DNA of 32,854 nt, taken from NCBI RefSeq assembly GCF_040151475.1, contig NZ_JBDKWG010000136.1, forward strand, positions 1 through 32,854, given 5' to 3'. Shown here in pieces: positions 1 to 7,617 of this stretch. Origin of the DNA: CAXBNB01 sp040151475. Its GTDB lineage: Bacteria; Bacteroidota; Bacteroidia; Cytophagales; Cyclobacteriaceae. The notes under the pieces were generated by a model that was not told the origin of the DNA, searched no databases, and was given only the letters and a program-made list of their open reading frames with translations. How positions within the stretch are numbered: position 1 is the first letter of the stretch; each line of letters starts with the position of its first letter. A program made the position numbers and the translations under genes.

Positions 1-86
1 TCAAAGACCTACTTAAATCTACAGGTCAACCAAATCCACAGACCGAAAAACCCATAAGACTATCTGCCAAATACCAACTACGGTTC

Positions 87-140
87 GTTCAACACTACAT
101 TCATGCTTGGCCTATCGGCCGCACGAATGCTTAGTTATTA
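87..140 (-). other. attC-like imperfect palindrome after the HNH-like gene
   Basis: Read on the minus strand, this stretch begins with an AAC-containing box and ends with GTTGAAC, which fits the integron attC core consensus GTTRRRY. Between them is a stem: an outer arm (98-106 with 121-129, one wobble pair), an inner GGCC/GGCC arm (109-112 with 117-120), a TATC loop and two unpaired bases (107-108) on one side. Four-base unpaired spacers lie between the stem and the outer AAC/GTT boxes. It starts about 10 bp past the stop of the minus-strand HNH-like gene, which is where a cassette's attC would be. The left-hand box (TAATAAC) does not fit RYYYAAC, and no integrase gene is visible, so a plain stem-loop or terminator is the alternative. 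Confidence 0.3.
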
Positions 141-149
141 GGGTCTTTT

Positions 150-1043
150 TCAATTTGAGCTCTTCTTGTTTTTTGATTTTGTTTCAACCCCATGCTTATA
201 TAATTTGATGACATTTTGTGTAAATGAATTCCACATTTCACCGTTCGCAATTATTACGGTTAGTGGTTTTTCTCCTTTGTTTGCAAGAGATCCGAACTGT
301 TGGGTTATTAAAGTCTCGTTAACCCCAAACATTGTTAAGTATTCGTTTAAACCTAGTAAGTAGGTTCCATCATCAATTATTCGATCAATTAAGTAGTTGT
401 ATGTTTGGTCTCTTCCTTTTTTAGACCTTATTATGACCAGTGGCTTGTTATTAAGAGTTAGATCATCATTATCTATTAGCAGATCGCTTATACTTTGAGT
501 TTTGTGTCTAAATAACTCTTTCCTGATCAGTTCTTCTTCTGCTAATTTGAAATCAACAAATGGAAGAGTTGAAGTAATGCTACATCGCCAATAAATGGAA
601 GTAAAAAACAATCTGGCAACTAGCCGATTTACATTGTTGCAAATTGCATATTCTAGGCCGCCAGGGTTGGTTCTATAAGTAAAGTCATCATTATACTTTT
701 GATGTAAAATCCTTTTATGAAGATTTTCGGCTATGTATGTTTCCAAAACATGTAGGTAGCTTTCACAAGATGGACATAAGATAAAATCTTCCTTGGCTGT
801 ATCTTGGTCTGGTTTAGGCCTTTCTGGGTTTTCCGTATCCAGGATAAAACCTTTTCTTGAACCTTTTGCGCCTAGTATGCCCTTAGAAATGAACTTTGAA
901 ACTATGTGAGAGTTTCTTTGAGTTGCATTTTCATTCAAGCAAAGTAAGCATATGTCTTGAGCAGTTCTCATTCGCAACGGGGAATTGACCCTAACATTTG
1001 AGCATGTCGCACAGTGCAACATACTTGCACTATGTTTTTTCAT
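150..1043 (-). CDS. HNH-like zinc-knuckle protein, function unknown
   Basis: A 297-residue protein with three CxxC pairs: C11/C14, C32/C35 and C90/C93. Between the second and third pairs lies an N-S-H-I-x-x-K-F segment (residues 44-51). The order CxxC, SHI, CxxC resembles the treble-clef core of HNH-type endonuclease-like families that bind zinc and cut nucleic acid. No textbook H-N-H triad could be completed, so nuclease activity is an inference. The remaining 200 residues look globular and are not recognised. The ATG at 1041-1043 is preceded by a perfect 8-bp inverted repeat that occupies the ribosome-binding region. An alternative ATG is codon 8. The gene is followed by an attC-like palindrome and separated from pgk by a terminator, so it appears to be transcribed on its own. 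Such proteins are usually accessory (defence or mobile DNA), but no partner gene is visible here. Confidence 0.6.
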   Translation of the reverse strand: MKKHSASMLHCATCSNVRVNSPLRMRTAQDICLLCLNENATQRNSHIVSKFISKGILGAKGSRKGFILDTENPERPKPDQDTAKEDFILCPSCESYLHVLETYIAENLHKRILHQKYNDDFTYRTNPGGLEYAICNNVNRLVARLFFTSIYWRCSITSTLPFVDFKLAEEELIRKELFRHKTQSISDLLIDNDDLTLNNKPLVIIRSKKGRDQTYNYLIDRIIDDGTYLLGLNEYLTMFGVNETLITQQFGSLANKGEKPLTVIIANGEMWNSFTQNVIKLYKHGVETKSKNKKSSN

Positions 1044-1044
1044 T

Positions 1045-1063
1045 CTGACTATTCCATAGTCAG
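1045..1063 (-). promoter_or_regulatory. Inverted repeat covering the ribosome-binding region of the HNH-like gene
   Basis: CTGACTAT (1045-1052) and ATAGTCAG (1056-1063) form a perfect 8-bp inverted repeat with a 3-bp centre. It begins 1 bp upstream of the start codon at 1041-1043. It could be a repressor operator or an mRNA hairpin hiding the start. It shares the ACTAT...ATAGT arms with the palindrome at 1090-1112. Confidence 0.45.
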
Positions 1064-1089
1064 TAGAATATTTATTATCTCATAAAAAT

Positions 1090-1112
1090 AACAACTATTT
1101 ACAATAGTTGTT
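1090..1112 (-). promoter_or_regulatory. Perfect 10-bp palindrome upstream of the HNH-like gene
   Basis: AACAACTATT (1090-1099) and AATAGTTGTT (1103-1112) pair perfectly around a 3-bp centre, about 47 bp upstream. There is no T-run after it in either direction, and a stronger terminator for pgk lies next to it, so an operator or promoter-proximal site fits better than a second terminator. Confidence 0.4.
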
Positions 1113-1125
1113 ATCGGAACATAAA

Positions 1126-1158
1126 AAAAGGTGTGCCCTGTAGCAGGACACACCTTTT
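1126..1158 (-). terminator. Rho-independent terminator of pgk
   Basis: An A/T-flanked stem pairs AAAAGGTGTG... with ...CACACCTTTT, with one G-T wobble and a TAG loop. It lies just downstream of the pgk stop on the minus strand and ends in a T-run in that direction. Confidence 0.85.
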
Positions 1159-1181
1159 AAGGTATCGTATTTTATTTGCGG

Positions 1182-2369
1182 TTAGTCTTGCAGCGCTGCT
1201 ACTCCCGGCAATACCTTGCCTTCCATATACTCCAGCAAGGCTCCTCCACCTGTGGATACGTAAGATACCTGGTCTCCATAGCCCAGATTGTTGATGGCCG
1301 AAGCTGAATCACCACCGCCAATCAAGGAGAATCCGCCATTGTTGGTGGCTGCTACTACCGCCTCAGCGATAGCTACTGTGCCTTTTTCGAAGGTTTCAAA
1401 CTCAAATACGCCCATAGGCCCATTCCAAAGAATGGTTTTTGAGTTGGCTACTACTTCACTAAAGATCTTTTTGGTTTCTGGTCCAATGTCCAGCCCTTCC
1501 CATCCGTCAGGAATCTCGCCCCTGTTCACTACCTGAGTGTTGGCGTCATTGCTAAAGTCATCTGCTATCAGGTTGTCAACAGGCAAGTAAAGCTTGACTC
1601 CTTTTTCTGCAGCTTTTTTCTCCAGCTCCAGTGTCAATTCCATTTTGTCATCTTCACATAGCGATTTGCCGATTGACCCACCTTTGGCTTTTGAGAATGT
1701 ATAAGACATTCCTCCTCCTATGATGAGGTTATCTACCTTGTCCAGCAGTTTTTCGATAATCATAATTTTGTCGGACACTTTAGCTCCTCCCATGATGGCA
1801 GTGAAAGGCCTCACCGGGTTGTTCAATACTTTTTCTGCATTGTCCAACTCAGCCTGCATCACATAGCCACAAATTTTATCATCAAAGTACTTGGCCACTA
1901 TAGTAGTAGAGGCGTGGGCTCTATGTGCGGTACCAAATGCATCGTTCACATAGACATCTCCTAGCTTAGAAAGCTTTTCAGAAAACGCTTCGTCTCCCTT
2001 GGTCTCTTCGGTATAAAACCTTAGGTTTTCCAAAAGCAATACCTCTCCCGGCTTTAAACCTGCCGCCAGCTCAGTGGCGTCTGCTCCGACACAGTCTGTA
2101 GCAAATTTCACTTTCACTCCAAATCGTTCAGAAAGTGCGTCCACCAAATGACGAAGAGAAAATTTATCCTCCGGGCCGGTTTTGGGTCTGCCCAAGTGGC
2201 TCATCAATATAGCCGATCCACCGTCTGCCAATATTTTCTTTATAGTAGGAGTAGCTGCTTTTATTCTGGTAAAATCAGTTATTTCAAATTTTTCGTTCAA
2301 GGGTACATTAAAATCGACCCTAATCAATGCCTTTTTTCCGGCAAAATTGTAATCATCAAGTTTTCTCAT
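1182..2369 (-). CDS. pgk: Phosphoglycerate kinase
   Basis: A 395-residue phosphoglycerate kinase. It transfers the acyl phosphate of 1,3-bisphosphoglycerate to ADP in cytosolic glycolysis and runs in reverse in gluconeogenesis. The N-terminal substrate domain shows R-V-D-F-N-V-P and the S-H-L-G-R-P segment (residues about 17-63). The C-terminal nucleotide domain shows GGGMSYTF, WNGPMGVFE, GGGDSASA and the terminal STGGGA glycine loop. The length matches the usual 390-400 residues and nothing key is missing. It starts 47 bp after the upstream TsaC-type gene on the same strand, so the two may be co-transcribed, and it ends at a clear terminator. Confidence 0.98.
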   Translation of the reverse strand: MRKLDDYNFAGKKALIRVDFNVPLNEKFEITDFTRIKAATPTIKKILADGGSAILMSHLGRPKTGPEDKFSLRHLVDALSERFGVKVKFATDCVGADATELAAGLKPGEVLLLENLRFYTEETKGDEAFSEKLSKLGDVYVNDAFGTAHRAHASTTIVAKYFDDKICGYVMQAELDNAEKVLNNPVRPFTAIMGGAKVSDKIMIIEKLLDKVDNLIIGGGMSYTFSKAKGGSIGKSLCEDDKMELTLELEKKAAEKGVKLYLPVDNLIADDFSNDANTQVVNRGEIPDGWEGLDIGPETKKIFSEVVANSKTILWNGPMGVFEFETFEKGTVAIAEAVVAATNNGGFSLIGGGDSASAINNLGYGDQVSYVSTGGGALLEYMEGKVLPGVAALQD

Positions 2370-2416
2370 TTCTCTTTATCAATTTAATTGGTTTGCAACA
2401 GGATTTATACCTGCTG

Positions 2417-3034
2417 CTAATTTATGGTATTATTGATTGTTGATTCTATATTTTCTTTGGAAAGAGCCCCTTGCCTGAGTATGACGGGCAATCCATTGCT
2501 AAAACCTACGATGGTGGATTCAAAACCTACTGCACACTTACCTCCATCCAGTATATATTCAATCTGATCACCGATCTGCTCATTTACTTCCTCTGCTGTC
2601 ATAGGACTTTTTTGCCCATGTATGTTGGCACTGGGTACAGCCAGCGGAAAATCCAATCTGGAAAGCAATTGCAAGGTCATGGCGTGGTTAGGAATACGGA
2701 TGCCAACGGTATCTCCTCCACTGGTCATGAGATCCGGGATCAATGCTGATTTCTCCATCACAAGGGTAAGTGCTCCCGGCCAGTACTTTCCGGCAAGCAA
2801 TAATGCCTCCTTCGAAAATTGCTTTACAAAACCTTTGGCTTTTCCCAATGAACTGGTTTGAGCGATCAAAGGCACAGTAGCAGGCCTTCTTTTTACTTCG
2901 AAAATCTTCATAATGGCACGCTCATCAAAGGCATTTCCAGCCAACCCATAAACGGTTTCCGTAGGAATGCCCACGAGCTTTCCCTCTCTCAATAATGCCG
3001 CAGCATGGTCTATATCTGTTCCTATTTTTGCCAT
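2417..3034 (-). CDS. tsaC: L-threonylcarbamoyladenylate synthase (TsaC/Sua5/YrdC family)
   Basis: Forms threonylcarbamoyl-AMP from threonine, bicarbonate and ATP, the first step of the t6A37 modification of tRNAs that read ANN codons. The YrdC fold is recognisable from IPTETVYGLAGNA near the N-terminus, the basic K-R-R segment, PGALTLV, VGIRIPNH and PSANIHG; the last holds the S-x-N motif typical of active enzymes. I start it at the ATG at 3032-3034 (205 residues). An in-frame ATG at 3071-3073 would add 13 residues that do not look conserved. There is no C-terminal Sua5 domain, so it is the short TsaC form. A second family member, of YciO type, lies at 27005-27634. Confidence 0.93.
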   Translation of the reverse strand: MAKIGTDIDHAAALLREGKLVGIPTETVYGLAGNAFDERAIMKIFEVKRRPATVPLIAQTSSLGKAKGFVKQFSKEALLLAGKYWPGALTLVMEKSALIPDLMTSGGDTVGIRIPNHAMTLQLLSRLDFPLAVPSANIHGQKSPMTAEEVNEQIGDQIEYILDGGKCAVGFESTIVGFSNGLPVILRQGALSKENIESTINNTIN

Positions 3035-3115
3035 AGTAATATGGAACTGCGAAGGTAATAAATGGGCATACATATCAATTCACCTCATACCATTTTTTTA
3101 TTGCTGATCCCGTCA

Positions 3116-3258
3116 GGGCAAATGAATTTAAAAATTCTTACACTCCCCAGGCTCCTTACTGTCAGGCAAGTTGTGATAGGGTCTGTTAGAATTGAGTGTG
3201 ATTTCAAGGGATAGCGTAACTGATATGGCAAGGAGTTTTTTTCTAAATGACTTTGCCT
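3116..3258. repeat. Decayed MITE-like element (copy 2)
   Basis: The left end reads GGGCAAATGAATTTAAAAA and the right end is an imperfect inverted match (TTTCTAAATGACTTTGCC region, 3240-3258). Inside, GTCAGGCAAGTTGT (3161-3174) is identical to a stretch of the intact element at 8885-9058, at a similar distance from the left end, and the flanking order is similar too. It lies in the divergent gap between the TsaC-type gene and the YitT-type gene. A 68-codon reading frame across it is not regarded as a gene. Confidence 0.55.
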
Positions 3259-3347
3259 CGTTGATCCTGTATAAATCACTCGATACCTCAATTATTTGAA
3301 GTAAATTACGGTATCATTCAAAAAATCATTTTTCTCCTAAATAATAT

Positions 3348-4325
3348 ATGAATCCACTGTTTCAGCAAATAATAATAGAAAACGTAAAAAAAGGTCTGCA
3401 AAAAAAAACATCAGGTACCGTTAGTAATTACGCCTTGGCAAAGCAAACCCGCAAATTGAAGGTAACAGCGGTGTATTTACTCAAAGACATCCTGTTCATC
3501 TCATTGGGTATTTTGTCAGCAGGTTTTGGTCTCAATAGTTTTCTATTGCCTAATGACTTTATAGACGGTGGGGTTACTGGCATCTCACTTTTGGCCAGGG
3601 CATTGACTGGTCAGCCTTTGTCTGTACTCATCGTAGTATTCAATATCCCATTTATTATTCTCGGATATTTTCAAATCGGCAAATCTTTTGTCGTCAAAAG
3701 CATCATTGCCATTATCGGCCTGGCTCTGGCCTTAGAAGTGATTGATTATCCTATTATTACGTCTGACAAACTACTGGTGGCTGTATTTGGTGGTTTTTTC
3801 CTTGGTGCCGGAATCGGCTTGTCGGTGAGAGGTGGAGCCGTACTGGATGGTACCGAAGTATTGGCTATTTATCTGGGTAGAAAAACAGGCCTCACGATTG
3901 GTGACCTGATCCTGGTATTCAATATTATTATCTTTTCCAGTGCCGCCTACCTGCTTTCCATTGAAATAGCGTTGTATTCTACACTGACCTACCTCGCAGC
4001 ATCCAAAACAGTAGATTTTGTAATAGAAGGTGTAGAAGAATACATTGGTGTCACGATCATTTCAGCACACAGCGAAGAAATCAGGCTTATGATTACTCAA
4101 AACATGGGCAGAGGAGTCACCATCTACGATGGCAAGAGAGGATTTGGCAGACGTGGTGAAGCTTTGAATGCCATCGACATCATTTACACCGTAATCACCC
4201 GACTGGAACTGGCCAGGCTTCAAAGTGAAATTCAAAAAATAGATTCAAATGCCTTTATAGTAATGAATAGTGTAAAAGACCTGAAAGGGGGGATGATCAA
4301 AAAAAGGCAATTCAAGGAAAAGTAG
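3348..4325 (+). CDS. YitT family membrane protein (DUF161 plus DUF2179)
   Basis: A 325-residue integral membrane protein of the YitT family. After about 40 polar N-terminal residues there are some six hydrophobic segments (about 45-225), including the family-typical LLPNDFIDGGVTGISLL and GGAVLDGTEVLAIYLGRKTG motifs. A cytosolic C-terminal DUF2179 domain follows (about 230-315), with the GRGVTIYDGKRGFGR segment. The transported substrate or signal is not established for the family. The polar N-terminal extension is longer than in the compact Bacillus proteins. The gene stands alone between the decayed MITE-like repeat and a possible hairpin terminator, divergent from the TsaC-type gene. Confidence 0.92.
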   Translation: MNPLFQQIIIENVKKGLQKKTSGTVSNYALAKQTRKLKVTAVYLLKDILFISLGILSAGFGLNSFLLPNDFIDGGVTGISLLARALTGQPLSVLIVVFNIPFIILGYFQIGKSFVVKSIIAIIGLALALEVIDYPIITSDKLLVAVFGGFFLGAGIGLSVRGGAVLDGTEVLAIYLGRKTGLTIGDLILVFNIIIFSSAAYLLSIEIALYSTLTYLAASKTVDFVIEGVEEYIGVTIISAHSEEIRLMITQNMGRGVTIYDGKRGFGRRGEALNAIDIIYTVITRLELARLQSEIQKIDSNAFIVMNSVKDLKGGMIKKRQFKEK

Positions 4326-4328
4326 CAG

Positions 4329-4354
4329 TTAATGTCTGGTTAAGCGAACATTAA
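4329..4354 (+). terminator. Weak hairpin after the YitT-type gene
   Basis: TTAATGT (4329-4335) pairs with ACATTAA (4348-4354), just after the stop. A second AT-rich stem (4393-4400 with 4405-4412) and a T-rich run (4425-4436) follow. Together they could end transcription, but the stems are AT-rich and weak. The rest of the 214-bp gap before the next gene shows no gene. Confidence 0.35.
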
Positions 4355-4539
4355 TTGTTATTTCATTTGACCAGAAACTTTTAATCTAATGCTGGTTTTT
4401 ATTAAAAAACCAATATTTTACCGCTTTCTTTTTTTTGAAGAAAAGCATTGACCCCAATTGTATTGAAAATACCGAAAATTAACCAATGTACTAACCTACA
4501 ATACCTGTAAACAAATTTTATAATCAATCAACCATTACC

Positions 4540-5730
4540 ATGACTAAGAAAATTTCTGATTTTATTGAAGTGAAAAACCCCAGAGTATCAGGCCGATATT
4601 CTAAACAAAAAGTGGCCATTGGCCATTTCGTTGAAGATTACATTGCGGAAAAAATTGACATTAATATTGGCATGTTTGAATTATTGAGCCATCGTAGCGA
4701 AATATTTACGTATGATTACACCAACCACCACTATTACTTCTTCCTTTCGAGGATGATCCCTGAAGTAGTCATTCACTCAAAAAAACAGGACGAGCGTATC
4801 ATCAGAAGCCACTATGACAATAAGAACGACCTGTTCAATTGGTTTTTAGGGCCAAAAATGATCTATACCAGTTGCTATTTCAAAGATGAAAGTGAGACTC
4901 TGGAAGAAGCTCAGGAAAACAAAATGGATTTGATCGCTCAAAAAATGCAACTTAAGCCGGGTGAACGCCTGTTGGACATTGGTTGTGGATGGGGTACGCT
5001 GGTAGCTCACCAAGCCAAGCATTATGGAGTAGATGCTACCGGAGTAACTATCGCTCAGGCAGGTGCAGATTGGGCAAACCAACAAATCAAAGATTTTGGT
5101 GTTGAAGACAGAGCCAGAATATTGGTAAAAGATTACAGAGACATTCCAAGAGATAGAAAATTTGATAAAATAAGCTGCCTTGAAATGGCAGAACATGTTG
5201 GCATCAAATATTTTAAAACATTTATGCAACAATGCTACGACATGCTGGAAGACGATGGAATATTCTATCTACAGATCGCAGGGCTGAGAGAAAGAAATCA
5301 TTTATTCAGTGTACCTGACAGAGAAGACCTGGTTTGGGGATTATTCATGAATGAATACATATTCTCAGGAGCTGATGCCAGTATGCCGTTGAACTGGGAT
5401 TTGAGACGCATAGAAAAAGTAGGGTTTGAAGTGCATTCGGTAGAAAACATAGGAAACCACTACCACATCACCATCAAAAGATGGCATGAAAACTGGCTTG
5501 GAAATAAAGACAAAGTGTTGGAAAAATATGGTGAAAGAATATTCCGTATCTATGAAATCTTCCTTGCATGGTCAGTACTGATTACAAAAATTGGTGGATC
5601 TTCTGCTTACCAGATCGTATGCCATAAAAACAGAGATGACTTTGACAGGTTGAAGTTTATCGGTGATATTAACCTTGGCGAATCTGATGGTTTTAAGAAA
5701 TCGAGAGAAATGGAAGTTGCAAGATCATAA
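4540..5730 (+). CDS. cfa: Cyclopropane-fatty-acyl-phospholipid synthase family methyltransferase
   Basis: A 396-residue SAM-dependent enzyme of the Cfa family, which adds a methylene or methyl group across the double bond of membrane phospholipid acyl chains. The SAM motif LLDIGCGWGTL is at residues 144-154. The family active-site region appears as YTSCYFKDE (C112), DYRDIP (198-203) and EMAEHVG (215-221). Helical segments near the C-terminus (HENWLGNK, YEIFLAW) match the lipid-binding lid. The length fits E. coli Cfa (382). A fatty-acid desaturase at 30678 could supply unsaturated chains, although the two genes are not linked. The exact product (cyclopropane or methyl-branched chain) cannot be told from sequence. 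It is a single gene ended by a strong terminator. Confidence 0.9.
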   Translation: MTKKISDFIEVKNPRVSGRYSKQKVAIGHFVEDYIAEKIDINIGMFELLSHRSEIFTYDYTNHHYYFFLSRMIPEVVIHSKKQDERIIRSHYDNKNDLFNWFLGPKMIYTSCYFKDESETLEEAQENKMDLIAQKMQLKPGERLLDIGCGWGTLVAHQAKHYGVDATGVTIAQAGADWANQQIKDFGVEDRARILVKDYRDIPRDRKFDKISCLEMAEHVGIKYFKTFMQQCYDMLEDDGIFYLQIAGLRERNHLFSVPDREDLVWGLFMNEYIFSGADASMPLNWDLRRIEKVGFEVHSVENIGNHYHITIKRWHENWLGNKDKVLEKYGERIFRIYEIFLAWSVLITKIGGSSAYQIVCHKNRDDFDRLKFIGDINLGESDGFKKSREMEVARS

Positions 5731-5766
5731 GCAACTATTGATCCTGAATCAGGATAAACTTATAAC

Positions 5767-5798
5767 AAAAAAGACCTGCCGAAAAGCAGGTCTTTTTT
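5767..5798 (+). terminator. Rho-independent terminator of the Cfa-like gene
   Basis: AAAAAAGACCTGC (5767-5779) pairs with GCAGGTCTTTTTT (5786-5798) around a 6-base loop. It is a perfect 13-bp stem ending in a T-run, 36 bp after the stop. Confidence 0.93.
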
Positions 5799-5858
5799 GT
5801 ATTCAGGTTAATTATAAATTTGAATAGCTGAATAGCAATATTTAAAAAAAGCAAAAAA

Positions 5859-5887
5859 AAGTCCTGATCTACCCAAGATCAGGACTT
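5859..5887 (-). terminator. Rho-independent terminator of the small secreted protein gene
   Basis: AAGTCCTGATCT (5859-5870) pairs with AGATCAGGACTT (5876-5887) around a 5-base loop, with an A-run on the left that becomes the T-run on the minus strand. It lies 24 bp beyond the minus-strand stop at 5912 and faces the Cfa terminator. Confidence 0.9.
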
Positions 5888-5911
5888 AAAACTATTCAAC
5901 TATACAAATCA

Positions 5912-6256
5912 CTATTTTACTTCTATCGTTCTTTTCATTAGGTAGATGTCGTTCGATACTTCGAAAGAATACTTACCTGCCGGGAAATTAGACAGATCAT
6001 ATTTTTTAGCTACAGATGTTTTATCTTTTACCTCTTCGTCGTAAACCCTTACGCCGGTTTGGTCATATATATTTATCTTAACTGTTTCTTCTTGCAGTTT
6101 ATCAAAACTCATTCTTACCATTTTGTTTTCAAGAGGTGTTACCTTTACATTGAGGTATGCACTATTCACAGAGTTTTTTTCTCCTTCTGCAAATGACAGG
6201 CTGGAAATCAAAAGCAATCCTGCGATCAATCCCTTTTTAAATGTTGTTGTCTTCAT
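5912..6256 (-). CDS. Small secreted beta-rich protein, function unknown
   Basis: A 114-residue protein when started at the ATG at 6254-6256. This start puts a clear Sec signal peptide at the N-terminus: basic MKTTTFKK, a hydrophobic core, then SFA with likely cleavage after A23. Upstream in-frame codons reach 6346 but would bury the signal. The mature part is one short beta-sandwich-like domain with VKINIYDQTGVRVYDEEV and the ...LSNFPAGKYSFEVS... segment, similar to the C-terminal sorting and DUF3244-type domains of Bacteroidota. It is too short to be a type IX cargo with its own effector domain. It sits divergently from the LytS/LytR pair, so regulation by that pair is possible but unproven. 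Confidence 0.8.
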   Translation of the reverse strand: MKTTTFKKGLIAGLLLISSLSFAEGEKNSVNSAYLNVKVTPLENKMVRMSFDKLQEETVKINIYDQTGVRVYDEEVKDKTSVAKKYDLSNFPAGKYSFEVSNDIYLMKRTIEVK

Positions 6257-6569
6257 GGTAGTAATTTTTTGTTTTTCATTAATAATTACAATGCAATTGT
6301 ACGCTATGAAGACAACCCGGTAAACTAAAATCCGGTGAACTGACAATTATCCACGGTGGACTTAAGAATAATTTGGATGACCTAAAACCAGTCTATTTCT
6401 AAGGAATCGCAATATTTCACTCTTAACAATAAGAAAACGACTCCTTAAATGTGTCATAACAATGAAACCTCACAATCGCCTTTACTCCGAAATAATTCAG
6501 GTTCACTACAGTTTGTTATAAATTGAGGTTTAGAATAAATTCTTTTGCCTTTCACCCGAAAAAACCTGA
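6257..6569. other. 313-bp divergent intergenic region
   Basis: This gap must hold the promoters of both the small secreted protein gene (minus) and the LytS-type kinase gene (plus). I found no perfect TAnnTTTG element, no gene and no strong hairpin. A short CCGG...CCGG repeat near 6317-6335 is the only structure seen. Confidence 0.5.
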
Positions 6570-7616
6570 ATGAAGATCAATAAGAAAATAATATTTTATT
6601 TCGGACTGGGAGGTATTTTGCCGGTAATATACTTTTCAATAGAAGGACTTTACACGGGAGAAGAAGTGCTCACTGCTCCTCGCTTTTATTTCAATGTTTT
6701 ATTTGATCTGCTGATTTCTTACACCATGACTACCAGCGTTTCCTGGTTGGTTCTTATTTCTCTGGAACGTGTAGATAAAATATTTCCATGGGAAAAAAAT
6801 GTGTGGAAGAGGTTTGCGGCAGACATATTGATCACACCTGCCATAGCTGTAATAGGAGTATATCCCCTTGCGTTACTTACCTATAACATCTATGGCCATG
6901 ACACTACTTTAAATGGCCATATCCTAAAAAACATAGTCATCACTATCGTGCTGGATTTGATATTGGTGGCAGTATATGAGGGTGTTTACTTTTTCAAACA
7001 GTGGAAACAGTCGTTGCTCAAATCAGCTAAACTTGAAAAAGAAAACATTTCCTCCAAGTTTGAAGCATTAAAGAATCAAATCAACCCCCATTTCCTGTTC
7101 AATTCACTCAATACGTTATCGTCGCTGGTACATGAAGATGCCGATAAATCAGAGGCATTTATAGATGAGTTTGCAAAGATCTACCGTTACGTACTGGAAA
7201 ATCAGGAAAACGTGGTAGTGCCATTGGATAAGGAATTGAAATTCATTCACTCCTTTATGTATCTGCAAAAAATCCGATTTGGTGACAGTCTCGATACAAA
7301 CATTAAAATTGACACTTCAAAACTAGTGATGTTAGTTCCGACTCTATCCTTACAACTACTGATCGAAAATGCCATCAAACACAACAAAGTAACCAAGTCG
7401 GAACCTCTCAAAATAAAAATATATGTAGAAGGAGACTTTCTCATTGTAGAAAACAACCTCCAACTGAGAAAACATGTATACAACTCAACAGGAATAGGCC
7501 TGAAAAACCTAAAAGACAGGTATGGCTTAATGACAGATGTCAAACCAGAATTTATTATCACTGACAATTCCTATATTGCAAAAATTCCTTTAATCGTAGA
7601 AAGTTCTCTTTATTGA
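6570..7616 (+). CDS. LytS/YehU-type sensor histidine kinase
   Basis: A 348-residue membrane histidine kinase. About four hydrophobic segments fill residues 8-142. A short coiled linker (150-165) leads to the His_kinase (PF06580) domain, with phospho-acceptor H174 in NQINPHFLFNSLN. The ATPase part has the N-box LIENAIKHNK (N267) and the G-box GIGLKNLKDRYG (308-319). No periplasmic sensor domain is present, so the signal is probably read in or near the membrane. Its stop is 1 bp before the start of the LytTR regulator, which is surely its partner. Confidence 0.93.
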   Translation: MKINKKIIFYFGLGGILPVIYFSIEGLYTGEEVLTAPRFYFNVLFDLLISYTMTTSVSWLVLISLERVDKIFPWEKNVWKRFAADILITPAIAVIGVYPLALLTYNIYGHDTTLNGHILKNIVITIVLDLILVAVYEGVYFFKQWKQSLLKSAKLEKENISSKFEALKNQINPHFLFNSLNTLSSLVHEDADKSEAFIDEFAKIYRYVLENQENVVVPLDKELKFIHSFMYLQKIRFGDSLDTNIKIDTSKLVMLVPTLSLQLLIENAIKHNKVTKSEPLKIKIYVEGDFLIVENNLQLRKHVYNSTGIGLKNLKDRYGLMTDVKPEFIITDNSYIAKIPLIVESSLY

Positions 7617-7617
7617 A

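Noticed and set aside
3..134. Open frame of 43 codons from the left edge to a TAG, possible 3' end of a gene
   Set aside because: It has no recognisable motif, it runs through the attC-like palindrome, and its length is within chance for an open edge frame.
2390..2425. CAGG...CCTG repeat between the TsaC-type gene and pgk
   Set aside because: The arms are 4 bp long, with no T-run; the gap is too small for a convincing regulatory element.
3035..3073. Longer start for the TsaC-type gene
   Set aside because: The 13 extra residues do not resemble the family; the ATG at 3032-3034 gives the usual beginning.
3085..3291. 68-codon minus-strand frame
   Set aside because: It lies across the decayed MITE-like repeat and has no family resemblance or start-site support.
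6257..6346. 30-residue N-terminal extension of the small secreted protein
   Set aside because: It would bury a textbook signal peptide that begins at the ATG at 6254-6256.
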